From Bacteroidaceae bacterium (GTDB taxonomy: Bacteria; Bacteroidota; Bacteroidia; Bacteroidales; Bacteroidaceae), in assembly GCA_017536765.1 (NCBI GenBank), contig JAFXGV010000012.1, positions 1-60,634 on the forward strand: DNA of 60,634 nt, written 5' to 3'. The position numbers and the translations under genes were made by a program. Every line of letters starts with the position of its first letter. Within the stretch, counting starts at the first letter, position 1. This document shows, piece by piece, positions 27,940 through 36,598 of this stretch. The notes under the pieces are model-generated. The model searched no databases, was not told where the DNA came from, and saw nothing but the letters and a program-made list of their open reading frames with translations.

Positions 27940-29286
27940 TTATCGGCCTGTATATGTGTGGGGAGTAATGCTGCGCAGCTCCTCCTTCACACGTTCATCG
28001 ACATTGAGGCTGTCGATAAACTGTAACAGGGTGTTCTGGTTTATCCCCTCGTTGGTACGTGTGAGAGCCTTCAACGCCTCATAGGGATTGGGATAGGCCT
28101 CGCGGCGCAGGATAGTTTGAATACCCTCGGCACAAACGCTCCAGCAGTTGTCCAGCTCGTTATATATTGCACCTTCGTTGAGCAGCAATTTACGCAAGCC
28201 CACGAGCGAGCTCTTAATGGCAATCATCATATGGCCCATAGGAACACCTACGTTACGGAGAACGGTGGAGTCGGTAAGGTCGCGCTGCAAGCGCGAAATG
28301 GGCAGCTTCATAGACAGGTGGTCGAGGATTGCATTTGCTATACCTAAGTTACCCTCGCTGTTCTCAAAGTCGATGGGATTCACCTTGTGGGGCATTGCAC
28401 TTGAGCCCACCTCGCCGGCCTTTATCTTCTGCTTGAAGAACTCCATTGAGATATATTGCCAGAAGTCCTTGTCCATATCCATTATGATGATGTTTATGCG
28501 GCGCATAGCATCGAACAAAGCTGCCAAGTTATCGTAATTGGAAATCTGCGTGGTGTATTGCTCGCGCTGCAAGCCTAAGTTTTCTGCCACAAACTTGTTG
28601 GCAAACGCCACCCAATCAACAGAGGGATATGCCACGCTGTGAGCATTGAAATTACCGGTGGCACCACCGAATTTAGCCGAAATTGCGCAACGCTTGAGCT
28701 CGGCAAGCTGTGTCTCCAAGCGATAAACAAACACCATTACCTCCTTGCCCAGACGGGTGGGAGATGCAGGCTGGCCGTGGGTGCGTGCGAGCATAGGTAT
28801 ATCTTTCCACGCCTGTGCATACTCTTTGAGTTGTGCTATGAGCTCCTCTATTGCCGGGTAATATACCTGTACCAAAGCATCCTTTATGGAGCAGGGTATG
28901 GAGGTATTGTTTATATCCTGCGATGTGAGGCCGAAATGCACAAACTCCTTATATGCATCGAGCCCTCCGATTGCATCGAATTTCTCCTTTATAAAATACT
29001 CTACCGCCTTTACATCGTGGTTGGTGACCTTCTCTATCTCCTTAATGCGGCTTGCATCGGTTGCTGTAAAAGAGGAATATATTTCGCGCAAGCGAGGGAA
29101 AAGAGCCTTATCCACACCGGCAAGTTGCGGTATGGGTAATTCGCACAAAGCAATATAGTACTCTATCTCCACAAATACGCGATATTTCATCAACGCATAC
29201 TCTGAAAAATACTCGGCCAAAGCCTCGGTTTTCCCCCTATAACGACCATCGATGGGAGAAACGGCGGTCAAAATATTCAATTCCAT
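27940..29286 (-). CDS. purB: Adenylosuccinate lyase
   Basis: A 448-residue member of the fumarase/aspartase superfamily that acts twice in purine synthesis (SAICAR and adenylosuccinate cleavage). The flexible signature loop is GSSAMPHKVNPIDFEN, and the region HFGLTSQDINNTS and the ARTHGQPASPTRLG segment hold the catalytic His and substrate contacts. It is the first gene of the purB-rluB-asnS-manC operon. Confidence 0.97.
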   Translation of the reverse strand: MELNILTAVSPIDGRYRGKTEALAEYFSEYALMKYRVFVEIEYYIALCELPIPQLAGVDKALFPRLREIYSSFTATDASRIKEIEKVTNHDVKAVEYFIKEKFDAIGGLDAYKEFVHFGLTSQDINNTSIPCSIKDALVQVYYPAIEELIAQLKEYAQAWKDIPMLARTHGQPASPTRLGKEVMVFVYRLETQLAELKRCAISAKFGGATGNFNAHSVAYPSVDWVAFANKFVAENLGLQREQYTTQISNYDNLAALFDAMRRINIIIMDMDKDFWQYISMEFFKQKIKAGEVGSSAMPHKVNPIDFENSEGNLGIANAILDHLSMKLPISRLQRDLTDSTVLRNVGVPMGHMMIAIKSSLVGLRKLLLNEGAIYNELDNCWSVCAEGIQTILRREAYPNPYEALKALTRTNEGINQNTLLQFIDSLNVDERVKEELRSITPHTYTGR

Positions 29287-29401
29287 TTTATCTGTTTCGT
29301 TTTGTTAATCTATGCTACCGATTGTTTTATAAGAGCTACTCCAAAGGCACCATTACCTGCAGGCACACGGCAATAGCTATGGCAATAAAATAATGCATTT
29401 G

Positions 29402-29409
29402 CAAAAATA
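29402..29409 (-). promoter_or_regulatory. Probable -7 element of the purB operon
   Basis: The minus strand reads TATTTTTG, about 116 nt before the purB start. The rest of the 257-bp gap between purB and the tRNA-Val genes is AT-rich with no gene visible. No purine riboswitch core could be recognised. Confidence 0.45.
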
Positions 29410-29543
29410 GCACTTTTTAAGCATAAACACTCACGGATACGGTAAAGTTTATTAAAATTATTGCTAAAAAGAGAAAGATTATGTAAAAAAGGAATATTTA
29501 TATAAAAAAATAAACCCGGGCAATAATGCACAGGTTTCCTGGG

Positions 29544-29618
29544 TGGACGTTGACGGATTCGAACCGCCGACCCTCTGCTTGTAAGGCAGATGCTCTAAAC
29601 CAGCTGAGCTAAACGTCC
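29544..29618 (-). tRNA. tRNA-Val (anticodon TAC), copy 2
   Basis: A 75-nt cloverleaf with acceptor arms GGACGTT/AACGTCC and anticodon loop CTTACAA, giving TAC. Its sequence is identical to the next copy, which is 17 bp upstream in the same direction. Confidence 0.96.
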
Positions 29619-29635
29619 GAGAGTATTTTGTTTTG

Positions 29636-29710
29636 TGGACGTTGACGGATTCGAACCGCCGACCCTCTGCTTGTAAGGCAGATGCTCTAAACCAGCTGAG
29701 CTAAACGTCC
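29636..29710 (-). tRNA. tRNA-Val (anticodon TAC), copy 1
   Basis: Same 75-nt gene as copy 2, and first in the transcript from the promoter at 29739-29770. The exact duplication points to a recent or homogenised tandem duplication. Confidence 0.96.
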
Positions 29711-29738
29711 AATAAGTGCGCAATCCTTAATTGCGATG

Positions 29739-29770
29739 CAAAAGTAGCGCTTTTTTTTATACCCACCAAA
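29739..29770 (-). promoter_or_regulatory. Promoter of the tRNA-Val pair
   Basis: Minus-strand TTTG (29767-29770), 20-bp spacer with an A-run, TACTTTTG (29739-29746). Initiation near 29732 is 22 nt before the first tRNA. Confidence 0.75.
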
Positions 29771-29819
29771 CTTTTCATCGTTTATTTTTATAAAAAGTTT
29801 GAAGGAAGAGCGGAGAACA

Positions 29820-29856
29820 ACAAAATAATGCAGGCCAAATCGGTTTGGCCTGCATT
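29820..29856 (-). terminator. Terminator of the first OmpA-family gene
   Basis: Perfect 13-bp stem (29827-29839 with 29844-29856), TCGG loop on the plus strand, followed on the minus strand by TTATTTTG. It is 20 bp after the stop codon. Confidence 0.75.
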
Positions 29857-29876
29857 AAATATCAATTAAGGTTCAA

Positions 29877-31022
29877 TTATTCAACAATAGAAATTATAAC
29901 GCGACGGTTCAAACGAGCAAGTTTTTCAGTATCCACACCTCCCTTGCTCTCTGCCATAATATTTGCTCTGGGAACACCAAGCTCCACTAACTTCTCCACC
30001 ACAGCATCTGTGCGTTTCTCAGAGAGCTTTTGATTATAAACAGCCGAACCTGTTGCACTATCGGCATAACCCACAACAGCGATTTTTGCATCAACCTCTT
30101 TCACAGCATCGGCCAAAGCCTGCAAATTGATAATCTCTTTTTTGGAGTTTATCTTTGACGAATTAAACGCAAAGAACACCGACTGAGAAACAGGGAATAT
30201 CTTGCCACGCTCCACCTCCAAGGCTTCCTGAGCCTTAACCATGGAAGTCTTGGCAGCAGTCAACTGATTCTTCAAACCGGCATTCTCGGTCTCTCGAGCC
30301 AGCAGCTGAGTATTAAGTTCGGCAAGAGCAGCAGTATTCATCGCCGTCATTGCCACAATGTCGGCAGCCTGATCCCAACCCACTCTGTTAAACTTATATG
30401 TTATACCGGCAAGAGCGGTGTACATCATATCGCAACCACCGTTCTCGCTTGGAGCACCACCAAAGCCATTACGCAAGAATGCTGCAGCGAACTCCAAATT
30501 TATTGCCCAGTGTTTAGCTACACGGAATGTGTTCATCACACCCAAATTTGCGCTCAAAGAACCGGTAAAGCCACTACCCTGGTGACATTTTCTGGCGGCC
30601 GAGCCGATACCGGCATAAGGCACAAAGTTCCATACGCGATACTCATCATAGCCCAAAAGAAGGTTTGTGAGATTAAACATCGCATCAAAGTGAACATTGT
30701 TAAATAATTTATTATCGGCATCCTCGTAAGGCTTCACAAATAAGCCATTATACGCCACTCTCCAACCAAAGCCCGGGGTGTGCCATTTACCCACATACAC
30801 CTGAACAGCAGGCGAAACGTGATCAAACACACTTTCACCATTTGTATAAACACCATCAAAAAGGTTCACACCGCCGTTCACACCCATAAACCAATTGCTA
30901 CCAAATGAATTCGTAACATATTGATGCTTTTTAGTAGGAACTACGACCTCGCTAACCACCTCTTGTGCAAAAGAAACCATTGCAATACTAGCAATAGCCA
31001 GTGAAATCATAAACTTTTTCAT
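29877..31022 (-). CDS. OmpA family outer-membrane protein, paralogue A
   Basis: A 381-residue protein. A signal peptide (MKKFMISLAIASIAMVSFA) is cleaved before QE. Residues 25-220 form an outer-membrane barrel-like domain with aromatic strands. Residues about 225-275 form a short coiled coil (LAELNTQLLARETENAGLKNQL). The C-terminal OmpA domain (about 280-381) has the peptidoglycan-binding GYADSATG and NRRVIISIV motifs. It anchors the outer membrane to the cell wall. It is a paralogue of the gene at 31366-32502, with the same signal peptide, and has its own promoter and terminator. Confidence 0.93.
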   Translation of the reverse strand: MKKFMISLAIASIAMVSFAQEVVSEVVVPTKKHQYVTNSFGSNWFMGVNGGVNLFDGVYTNGESVFDHVSPAVQVYVGKWHTPGFGWRVAYNGLFVKPYEDADNKLFNNVHFDAMFNLTNLLLGYDEYRVWNFVPYAGIGSAARKCHQGSGFTGSLSANLGVMNTFRVAKHWAINLEFAAAFLRNGFGGAPSENGGCDMMYTALAGITYKFNRVGWDQAADIVAMTAMNTAALAELNTQLLARETENAGLKNQLTAAKTSMVKAQEALEVERGKIFPVSQSVFFAFNSSKINSKKEIINLQALADAVKEVDAKIAVVGYADSATGSAVYNQKLSEKRTDAVVEKLVELGVPRANIMAESKGGVDTEKLARLNRRVIISIVE

Positions 31023-31164
31023 TCTTGTACTAATTAAATCCTATAATTAATAATATTCTTTATTTCCCCTTATACATACAAATATGCATATATCTAAATG
31101 TAAAAGCATCCGACGAGCCAAGGAGGGCATCCTATACAGCACGCGCAATTTGCATTACTCTTTG

Positions 31165-31172
31165 CAAATTTA
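31165..31172 (-). promoter_or_regulatory. Probable -7 element of OmpA paralogue A
   Basis: The minus strand reads TAAATTTG followed by CAAAGAGTAA, nearly the same as the element at 32657-32664. It implies a leader of about 136 nt. The 343-bp gap 31023-31365 holds this leader, the promoter and the terminator of paralogue B, and no gene. Confidence 0.55.
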
Positions 31173-31311
31173 CACAATTTTGACATTCTTTCTTTATAAG
31201 TAGCAATTATTTTACTATTTATTTATAAAAAAGTTTAATAAAGGGGCAAAAACCACACAAGAGCAAGGCAAATAGAGCGATAAAGATTGCGAAGCAAAGC
31301 AAACAAAGGGG

Positions 31312-31344
31312 CAAAAAAAGCGAGCAGGCTGTGGCCTACTCGCT
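31312..31344 (-). terminator. Terminator of OmpA paralogue B
   Basis: Minus-strand hairpin 31319-31344 (AGCGAG-AGGC arm pairing with GCCT-CTCGCT, one mismatch) followed by seven T. It is 22 bp after the stop codon. Confidence 0.85.
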
Positions 31345-31365
31345 AATATATCAATTATTGCTTAA

Positions 31366-32502
31366 TTATTCAACAACTGAAATGATAACGCGACGGTTCA
31401 AACGAGCGGGTTTCTCTGTATCAACACCACCCTTGCCCTCAGCAACAATCTTAGCCTTGGGAACACCCATCTCTACGAGTTTCTCGATAACTGCGTTTGC
31501 ACGAGCCTCAGAGAGCTTCTGGTTGTAAGCAGCAGAACCTGTTGCACTGTCAGCATAACCTACAACAGAAAGTTTTGCGTTAGAATTCTTAACTGCATCG
31601 GCCAAAGCCTGCAAGTTGATAATCTCCTTCTTGCTGTCGATCTTTGAAGAGTTGAACGCAAAGAATACAGACTGAGAAACAGACATCAATTTACCCTGCT
31701 CAGCCTTCAAAGCGTTCTGAGCCTGAACCAAGTTGTTCTTGGCAGCAGCCAACTGGTTTCTCAAACCGGCATTCTCTGTCTCCTTAGCCTGCAACTGAGT
31801 GTTGAGTTCGGCAAGAGCTGCTGTGTTCATAGCCATAATGGCATCCAAATCGGGGGCATTCTCCCAAGTGCTGTTCTTAAACTTGTAAGTAACACCTACT
31901 GTCAAAGCATAAGTCACGTCAACACCTGTATCGCCTGCGCGACCGTTGAAACCATTGCGGAACATAGAGTAAGCAAGCTCGGCATTCAAAGCCCATCTCT
32001 CATTCAAGTTCCAGCTGTTGATGACACCAAAGTTGCCCGAAACGGCACCGTGCCACTCATCCGCAACGTCCTGGCCTGCAAAACCAACACCGGCATAAGG
32101 AATAAAACTCCAAACACGGTCGGCCTTGTAACCACCAATGAGGTTGTTAAGGTTGAACATTGCATCGAAATGGAAGTTCATAAAACCATTTTTATCAGCA
32201 TCGGCCCAGGGTTTAACCTGCCAGCCATTGTAAGCTACTCTCCAACCGAAACCGGGAGTGTGCCATTTACCTGCGTAAACAGAGATTGCGGGGGCAATAC
32301 GGTCGAAAATATTATCGCCTGTAGCACACACGCCATCATACAAACTTACGCCACCGTTCGCACTAACAAACCAGTTATCCCACCAACCATTGGTAACAAC
32401 ACTGTTTTTCTTAGTAGGAACTACGACCTCGCTAACAGTCTCCTGCGCAAAAGAGACCATTGCAATACTGGCAATTGCCAGTGAAATCATAAACTTCTTC
32501 AT
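31366..32502 (-). CDS. OmpA family outer-membrane protein, paralogue B
   Basis: A 378-residue protein with the same architecture as paralogue A: identical 19-residue signal peptide, barrel-like N-terminal domain, coiled coil (LAELNTQLQAKETENAGLRNQLAAAKNNL) and C-terminal OmpA domain with GYADSATG and NRRVIISVV. The C-terminal halves are much more alike than the barrel halves, which suggests tandem duplication followed by divergence of the surface part. Its 5' leader is about 148 nt. Confidence 0.94.
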   Translation of the reverse strand: MKKFMISLAIASIAMVSFAQETVSEVVVPTKKNSVVTNGWWDNWFVSANGGVSLYDGVCATGDNIFDRIAPAISVYAGKWHTPGFGWRVAYNGWQVKPWADADKNGFMNFHFDAMFNLNNLIGGYKADRVWSFIPYAGVGFAGQDVADEWHGAVSGNFGVINSWNLNERWALNAELAYSMFRNGFNGRAGDTGVDVTYALTVGVTYKFKNSTWENAPDLDAIMAMNTAALAELNTQLQAKETENAGLRNQLAAAKNNLVQAQNALKAEQGKLMSVSQSVFFAFNSSKIDSKKEIINLQALADAVKNSNAKLSVVGYADSATGSAAYNQKLSEARANAVIEKLVEMGVPKAKIVAEGKGGVDTEKPARLNRRVIISVVE

Positions 32503-32656
32503 ACTTAAACTAATTAAATTCTATAGTTAATAATTCACTTTATTCTCTCCTAATAACCTACTTGTAAAAACAGCCGCACGAGCTAATTGTTTACAAAAGA
32601 GGTATACGTAAAAAGCCAGTTAGCACAAATGCACATACTGACAGTATTTTACTTTG

Positions 32657-32664
32657 CAAATTTA
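32657..32664 (-). promoter_or_regulatory. Probable -7 element of OmpA paralogue B
   Basis: The minus strand reads TAAATTTG then CAAAGTAAAA, a paralogous copy of the element before paralogue A. A -33 TTTG at consensus spacing is not obvious. Confidence 0.55.
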
Positions 32665-32770
32665 CATAAAATTCACAAAGTGATATTAAACGTTTACACA
32701 AAAGAGCTTTGTATTAACTTTATTTAACATTTACACATCATCACAGATAAAAAAAACAAAAATTTAGTTA

Positions 32771-34621
32771 TCATTTCGCAAAAAAGCGGTTTATTTCACT
32801 ATCCTGCAATGTGTATATGATTATTCCACCATCGGGTGCATATTGAGGTGTTTCAGTTGCGAACAACTCGGCAACAAGAACCTCCATCTCATCGCGTTGC
32901 AACACCTGCCCCGTTATCACCGCCATTTGCTTTGCCATTGAGAGGGCCATTTTCTCAAACAATGTATCCTTGGGGGCTGTTGTTTGTTCTATAACAGAGT
33001 GAATTATCTCGGTGAGCAGCGTTGCGGGATTAAGCCCGTCGAGCCCCGATGGAACGCCCTGTATGGCATAGCTGCCGTGCCCAAGTGACGAAATATCGAA
33101 GCCCAAATATGACAGTTCTTCAATTATGGCATCGAGCGCCACGCTTTCGGCCACCGACAATTCTACCCTTTCGGGAAAGAGCAAGCCCTGAATTGTTCCG
33201 CGCTTGTCGTACAACTGTTTGCGAAATCTCTCAAACAACACTCTTATATGCGCCCTGCGCTGATGAACAAGCAACAGACCGTTTTCAGACGAGAGCAGTA
33301 TGTATTGCCCTTTATATTGCGCAAGCAACTCGGGTATGGGCAATTCATCCTTTTGCTGCGGCAATTCGGCAAGCGATGCAAGGAATTCATCGCAAGAACT
33401 TGAACCGAGAGACTCCTCCACTTCAGACGTTTTCTCCACACCCCGGTAGAGTTTTTCCCAATAGGAATTATCGGTTTTCCTGTAGTCGGGAGCATTTTTC
33501 TTGAAAGGGTTGTATGATGGATCGTATGACACCTTGGGAGCAGAGACCGGGAGCCTGTCACCGGCTGCCACGACATCCATTACCGGAATTTCGGGCATAT
33601 CATCGAGTGAGAAATCGAGACCGGGAGCCACATTAAACCTACCGAGCGACTCACGTACCGCCGCCAGAATTATTTTCCACAAGCTGGGTTCGTCCTCGAA
33701 TTTTATTTCCGTTTTCGTGGGATGGATATTCACGTCTATGTGCGAAGGCTCCACATTGAAACAGAGGAAAAACGGCACCTGCTCACCTGCCGGCACGATA
33801 TTTGCAAACGCCTCCTGAACAGCCTTTGCAAAATATGCGTGGCGCATATAACGGCCATTCACAAAGAAATATTGCAATGCACCTTTCTTGCGGGCACTTT
33901 CCGGGGCACCTACAAAACCCTTTATCTTGATGAGTGTACTATCGACCGACACCTCCACAAGATGCGCATTTATCTTCTTGCCAAATATATTCACAATCCT
34001 TTGACGAAACGACGAAACAGGCAGTTGCGACAATTCGATGCCATTGTGAATGAGCGAGAATTCCACATCGCAGTTTATAAGTGCCACACGCTCATATTCC
34101 GACACAATATTATTGAGTTCAGTCTGCGTGGATTTGAGAAACTTTCGGCGGGCGGGAATATTGAAAAAAAGGTTTTTTACCTTGAAATTACTACCTACAG
34201 GAGCTGCCACAGCCTCTTGCGACTGCAACTCGGAGCCCGAAAACACTATCTGTGTTCCCAACTCATCATCGGCTCGGCGAGTGGTGAGTTCCACCTGCGA
34301 CACGGCTACAATGGAGGCAAGCGCCTCACCACGAAAACCCATTGTGTTGAGCGCAAAAAGATCTTCGGCCTTTTTTATTTTCGACGTTGCGTGGCGTTCA
34401 AAAGCCAGACGTGCATCGGTTTCGGACATACCCAGGCCATTATCAATAACCTGCACAAGTGTGCGCCCACCATCGCTCACAAGCACCTGCACCTTGGTGG
34501 CACCTGCATCAATGGCATTTTCCATCAACTCCTTCACCACAGAAGAGGGGCGTTGAACCACCTCTCCCGCAGCTATCTGATTGGCAACGGAATCGGGTAA
34601 TAGATGTATGATATCTTGCAT
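32771..34621 (-). CDS. mutL: DNA mismatch repair protein MutL, endonuclease motifs degenerate
   Basis: A 616-residue GHKL ATPase that couples MutS to downstream repair. The N-terminal ATPase motifs are intact: ENAIDAGAT (about 31-39), DNGLGM and GFRGEAL. The C-terminal dimerisation domain (about 425-616) is present, but the metal-dependent endonuclease motif DQHAxxExxxxE reads HQRRAHIRVLFERF and the CPHGRP-type zinc motif reads APDGGI. So the protein is probably not a nicking MutL. It is the last gene of the recQ-to-mutL operon and starts 10 bp after a small membrane protein gene. Confidence 0.95.
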   Translation of the reverse strand: MQDIIHLLPDSVANQIAAGEVVQRPSSVVKELMENAIDAGATKVQVLVSDGGRTLVQVIDNGLGMSETDARLAFERHATSKIKKAEDLFALNTMGFRGEALASIVAVSQVELTTRRADDELGTQIVFSGSELQSQEAVAAPVGSNFKVKNLFFNIPARRKFLKSTQTELNNIVSEYERVALINCDVEFSLIHNGIELSQLPVSSFRQRIVNIFGKKINAHLVEVSVDSTLIKIKGFVGAPESARKKGALQYFFVNGRYMRHAYFAKAVQEAFANIVPAGEQVPFFLCFNVEPSHIDVNIHPTKTEIKFEDEPSLWKIILAAVRESLGRFNVAPGLDFSLDDMPEIPVMDVVAAGDRLPVSAPKVSYDPSYNPFKKNAPDYRKTDNSYWEKLYRGVEKTSEVEESLGSSSCDEFLASLAELPQQKDELPIPELLAQYKGQYILLSSENGLLLVHQRRAHIRVLFERFRKQLYDKRGTIQGLLFPERVELSVAESVALDAIIEELSYLGFDISSLGHGSYAIQGVPSGLDGLNPATLLTEIIHSVIEQTTAPKDTLFEKMALSMAKQMAVITGQVLQRDEMEVLVAELFATETPQYAPDGGIIIYTLQDSEINRFFAK

Positions 34622-34631
34622 TGTTGTTTTC

Positions 34632-34928
34632 TTAGAAGCTCCAAGAGCCGGTCAGTAGATAATGTAGTACAAAGATAGCTACCAGAAGCAACACTATGAG
34701 CGTTTGGGTTTTCATATACCCGCTGTTCTGTTTGCGACGTTTCAGGTGCGTTGTGGAATTGGTAAACGCACCCTGAATGCGCTCTCTGTACGAGAGCTCC
34801 TCGGGCGGCAGCAACCCCAAATCGCGCTTAGCCTTGTTTTCAATCTTATCGAGCTTTTCGCGACGTTCATCCACATATATATATTTGTGCTCGAATTTAC
34901 GTGGAGCACCCATCTTGAAGAATCCCAT
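34632..34928 (-). CDS. Small single-pass membrane protein, unknown function
   Basis: A 98-residue protein. Residues 1-70 are charged and soluble (FEHKYIYVDERREKLDKIENKAKRDLG, then KRRKQNSG), and residues about 75-93 form one membrane helix (LIVLLLVAIFVLHYLL). The C-terminus SWSF lies outside. It lies tightly between the OstA-like gene (2 bp) and mutL (10 bp), so it is certainly expressed as part of the operon. No family is recognised. The envelope context suggests a link to outer-membrane assembly (inference). Confidence 0.75.
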   Translation of the reverse strand: MGFFKMGAPRKFEHKYIYVDERREKLDKIENKAKRDLGLLPPEELSYRERIQGAFTNSTTHLKRRKQNSGYMKTQTLIVLLLVAIFVLHYLLTGSWSF

Positions 34929-34930
34929 CG

Positions 34931-36598
34931 CTATTTCTCTTTTTTATCTTTGTTAAACCTGTCGAGCGTGGGCAATGGTATGCGGTCGTGACGTATGATT
35001 TTAAGCATCATATCCTTCTCCTTGCCTCTGCTATTGAAAATATCCTCTTTACTGAGCGGGCGCACATAATCGAACCATGCAAAATTTTCGAGATACTTGG
35101 CTGTTGCCGGCGCTTTGCTCAACGGATAGAACACACCGCTTGAACGGTTGGGCACCACAATGCGGTCCATCTGCCCGTTTTTCATATATGCCGATATCTT
35201 ACCCGCAACGGTGGTGTTCATTCCCACTATAACGCTATCCTCGTCCATTGGGAAATAGACCACATTGGCACCGCCTATGACGTGCATTTCACTCAAGCGG
35301 CCATCGGCAAAATAGAATTTCATCTCCTTGCCGTTTATCTGGTTGTAGTTCACGGAATCCATAGCCTCGGCATATAGTGTTTGGTTTATCACGTGCACCC
35401 AATCTATGGAGGCTGTGTCCATATACATTTTTATCTGCTCGCCAAGCAGCTGAATGCCCTCGTTCCACAAAATAGGGTCCTTGTACATAGTCATACAGGA
35501 GTCGCGCGAGTCGAACACAAGCGAGTCGCACGATGCCTGCATACTCTTGCTATAGGCACGCACACCGTGGTAGGCCTTTATTTGGCGATAGAGGGAATCA
35601 GTGTCGACATTATGTGATACTGCCCAAATGGTATCGGCGTGCAGGAATAGCGAATCCTGTTTTTGAGAGAAATCCACCACCACAGCCCTGTCGGTCACAT
35701 AGGCCGAATCGGCTATTTCGTTCATATAGCCATAATTACCCGTGAGCATATTGCGATTTTCGGGATCGATGTAACGTATGTCGCCGAATATTTTGCTGAT
35801 GCCCGCTGCTATGTCATAAAAAATAGAGTCGGCTGTAACGCTCTTGGCGCCATTATTCAAAACCGAACGCTTGAGCAGGGTTGCCTGGCGGCTCGCGGTA
35901 TTGTAGCGCCCAAGTTCCGAATATATATGATTTTCGGCACCATTGTATATATCGGTGGGGCCCACAATGGTTGCCACCTTGCTTGCAGTGTTATAGACAA
36001 GGGTATCGGAATGCATATTGAACTGAGGATTCGAGAGGATTACACGGTCATTGAAAACAGCCTCTTTGGTGCCCACACGATACTCACCCCACATTGACTC
36101 CAACGTACTCTCGCCGTCATAGAGCGAGCCTCCGTCAAAATAGTATCCTAAATTCATATTGCGGTCGAAATCGAGGCTGTCAGTTTCGAGCTCCGTGGCC
36201 TTGTCTATAAGGCGTACGTTATTACGCACGCGGGCGAGGTTGGTATTTCCGTCATACTCTAAATAATCGCCATAGAGAAAGAGCGTGTCACCCTGCTCCA
36301 TTTTCACATTGCCAAATGCACGCACCGAGTTCTGCTTGGTATAGAAATAGGCGCTGTCGCAAAACATATACATACTATCGCGACGAAAGGAGACGTCGCC
36401 CACAAGGATGAATGCATCGGGCACACGGGCTTTGTCGAACTTTGTAGAGTCGGCGTGCAGCATATATACATAGGTAGGGTTCTTCCTCTCGGTGCTGTCG
36501 GGCACTGCTGAGGGAATTACCTCCTGTGCCTGCAACGCGGGCACACACAGCAAGAACAATATGAGCAGTTTTATTTTAGTCATTGCCCGGGCCATCAT
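34931..36598 (-). CDS. OstA/LptA-like periplasmic protein
   Basis: A 555-residue secreted protein with a signal peptide (IKLLILFLLCVPALQAQE). It has repeated beta-jellyroll strands of the OstA type, each with a D-x-L/D-S-L pattern (GDTLFLYGDYLEYDG, ATELETDSLDFDR, MHSDTLVYNT, HADTIWA, CDSLVFDSRD). Relatives bridge LPS transport between inner and outer membranes, and this long form is a usual Bacteroidota version. The start codon overlaps the upstream surA-like stop by 4 bp (ATGA), which means tight coupling. Confidence 0.88.
   Translation of the reverse strand: MMARAMTKIKLLILFLLCVPALQAQEVIPSAVPDSTERKNPTYVYMLHADSTKFDKARVPDAFILVGDVSFRRDSMYMFCDSAYFYTKQNSVRAFGNVKMEQGDTLFLYGDYLEYDGNTNLARVRNNVRLIDKATELETDSLDFDRNMNLGYYFDGGSLYDGESTLESMWGEYRVGTKEAVFNDRVILSNPQFNMHSDTLVYNTASKVATIVGPTDIYNGAENHIYSELGRYNTASRQATLLKRSVLNNGAKSVTADSIFYDIAAGISKIFGDIRYIDPENRNMLTGNYGYMNEIADSAYVTDRAVVVDFSQKQDSLFLHADTIWAVSHNVDTDSLYRQIKAYHGVRAYSKSMQASCDSLVFDSRDSCMTMYKDPILWNEGIQLLGEQIKMYMDTASIDWVHVINQTLYAEAMDSVNYNQINGKEMKFYFADGRLSEMHVIGGANVVYFPMDEDSVIVGMNTTVAGKISAYMKNGQMDRIVVPNRSSGVFYPLSKAPATAKYLENFAWFDYVRPLSKEDIFNSRGKEKDMMLKIIRHDRIPLPTLDRFNKDKKEK

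Noticed and set aside
29287-29401. Purine riboswitch before purB
   Set aside because: The leader is AT-rich and I could not find the conserved paired loops of a purine aptamer.
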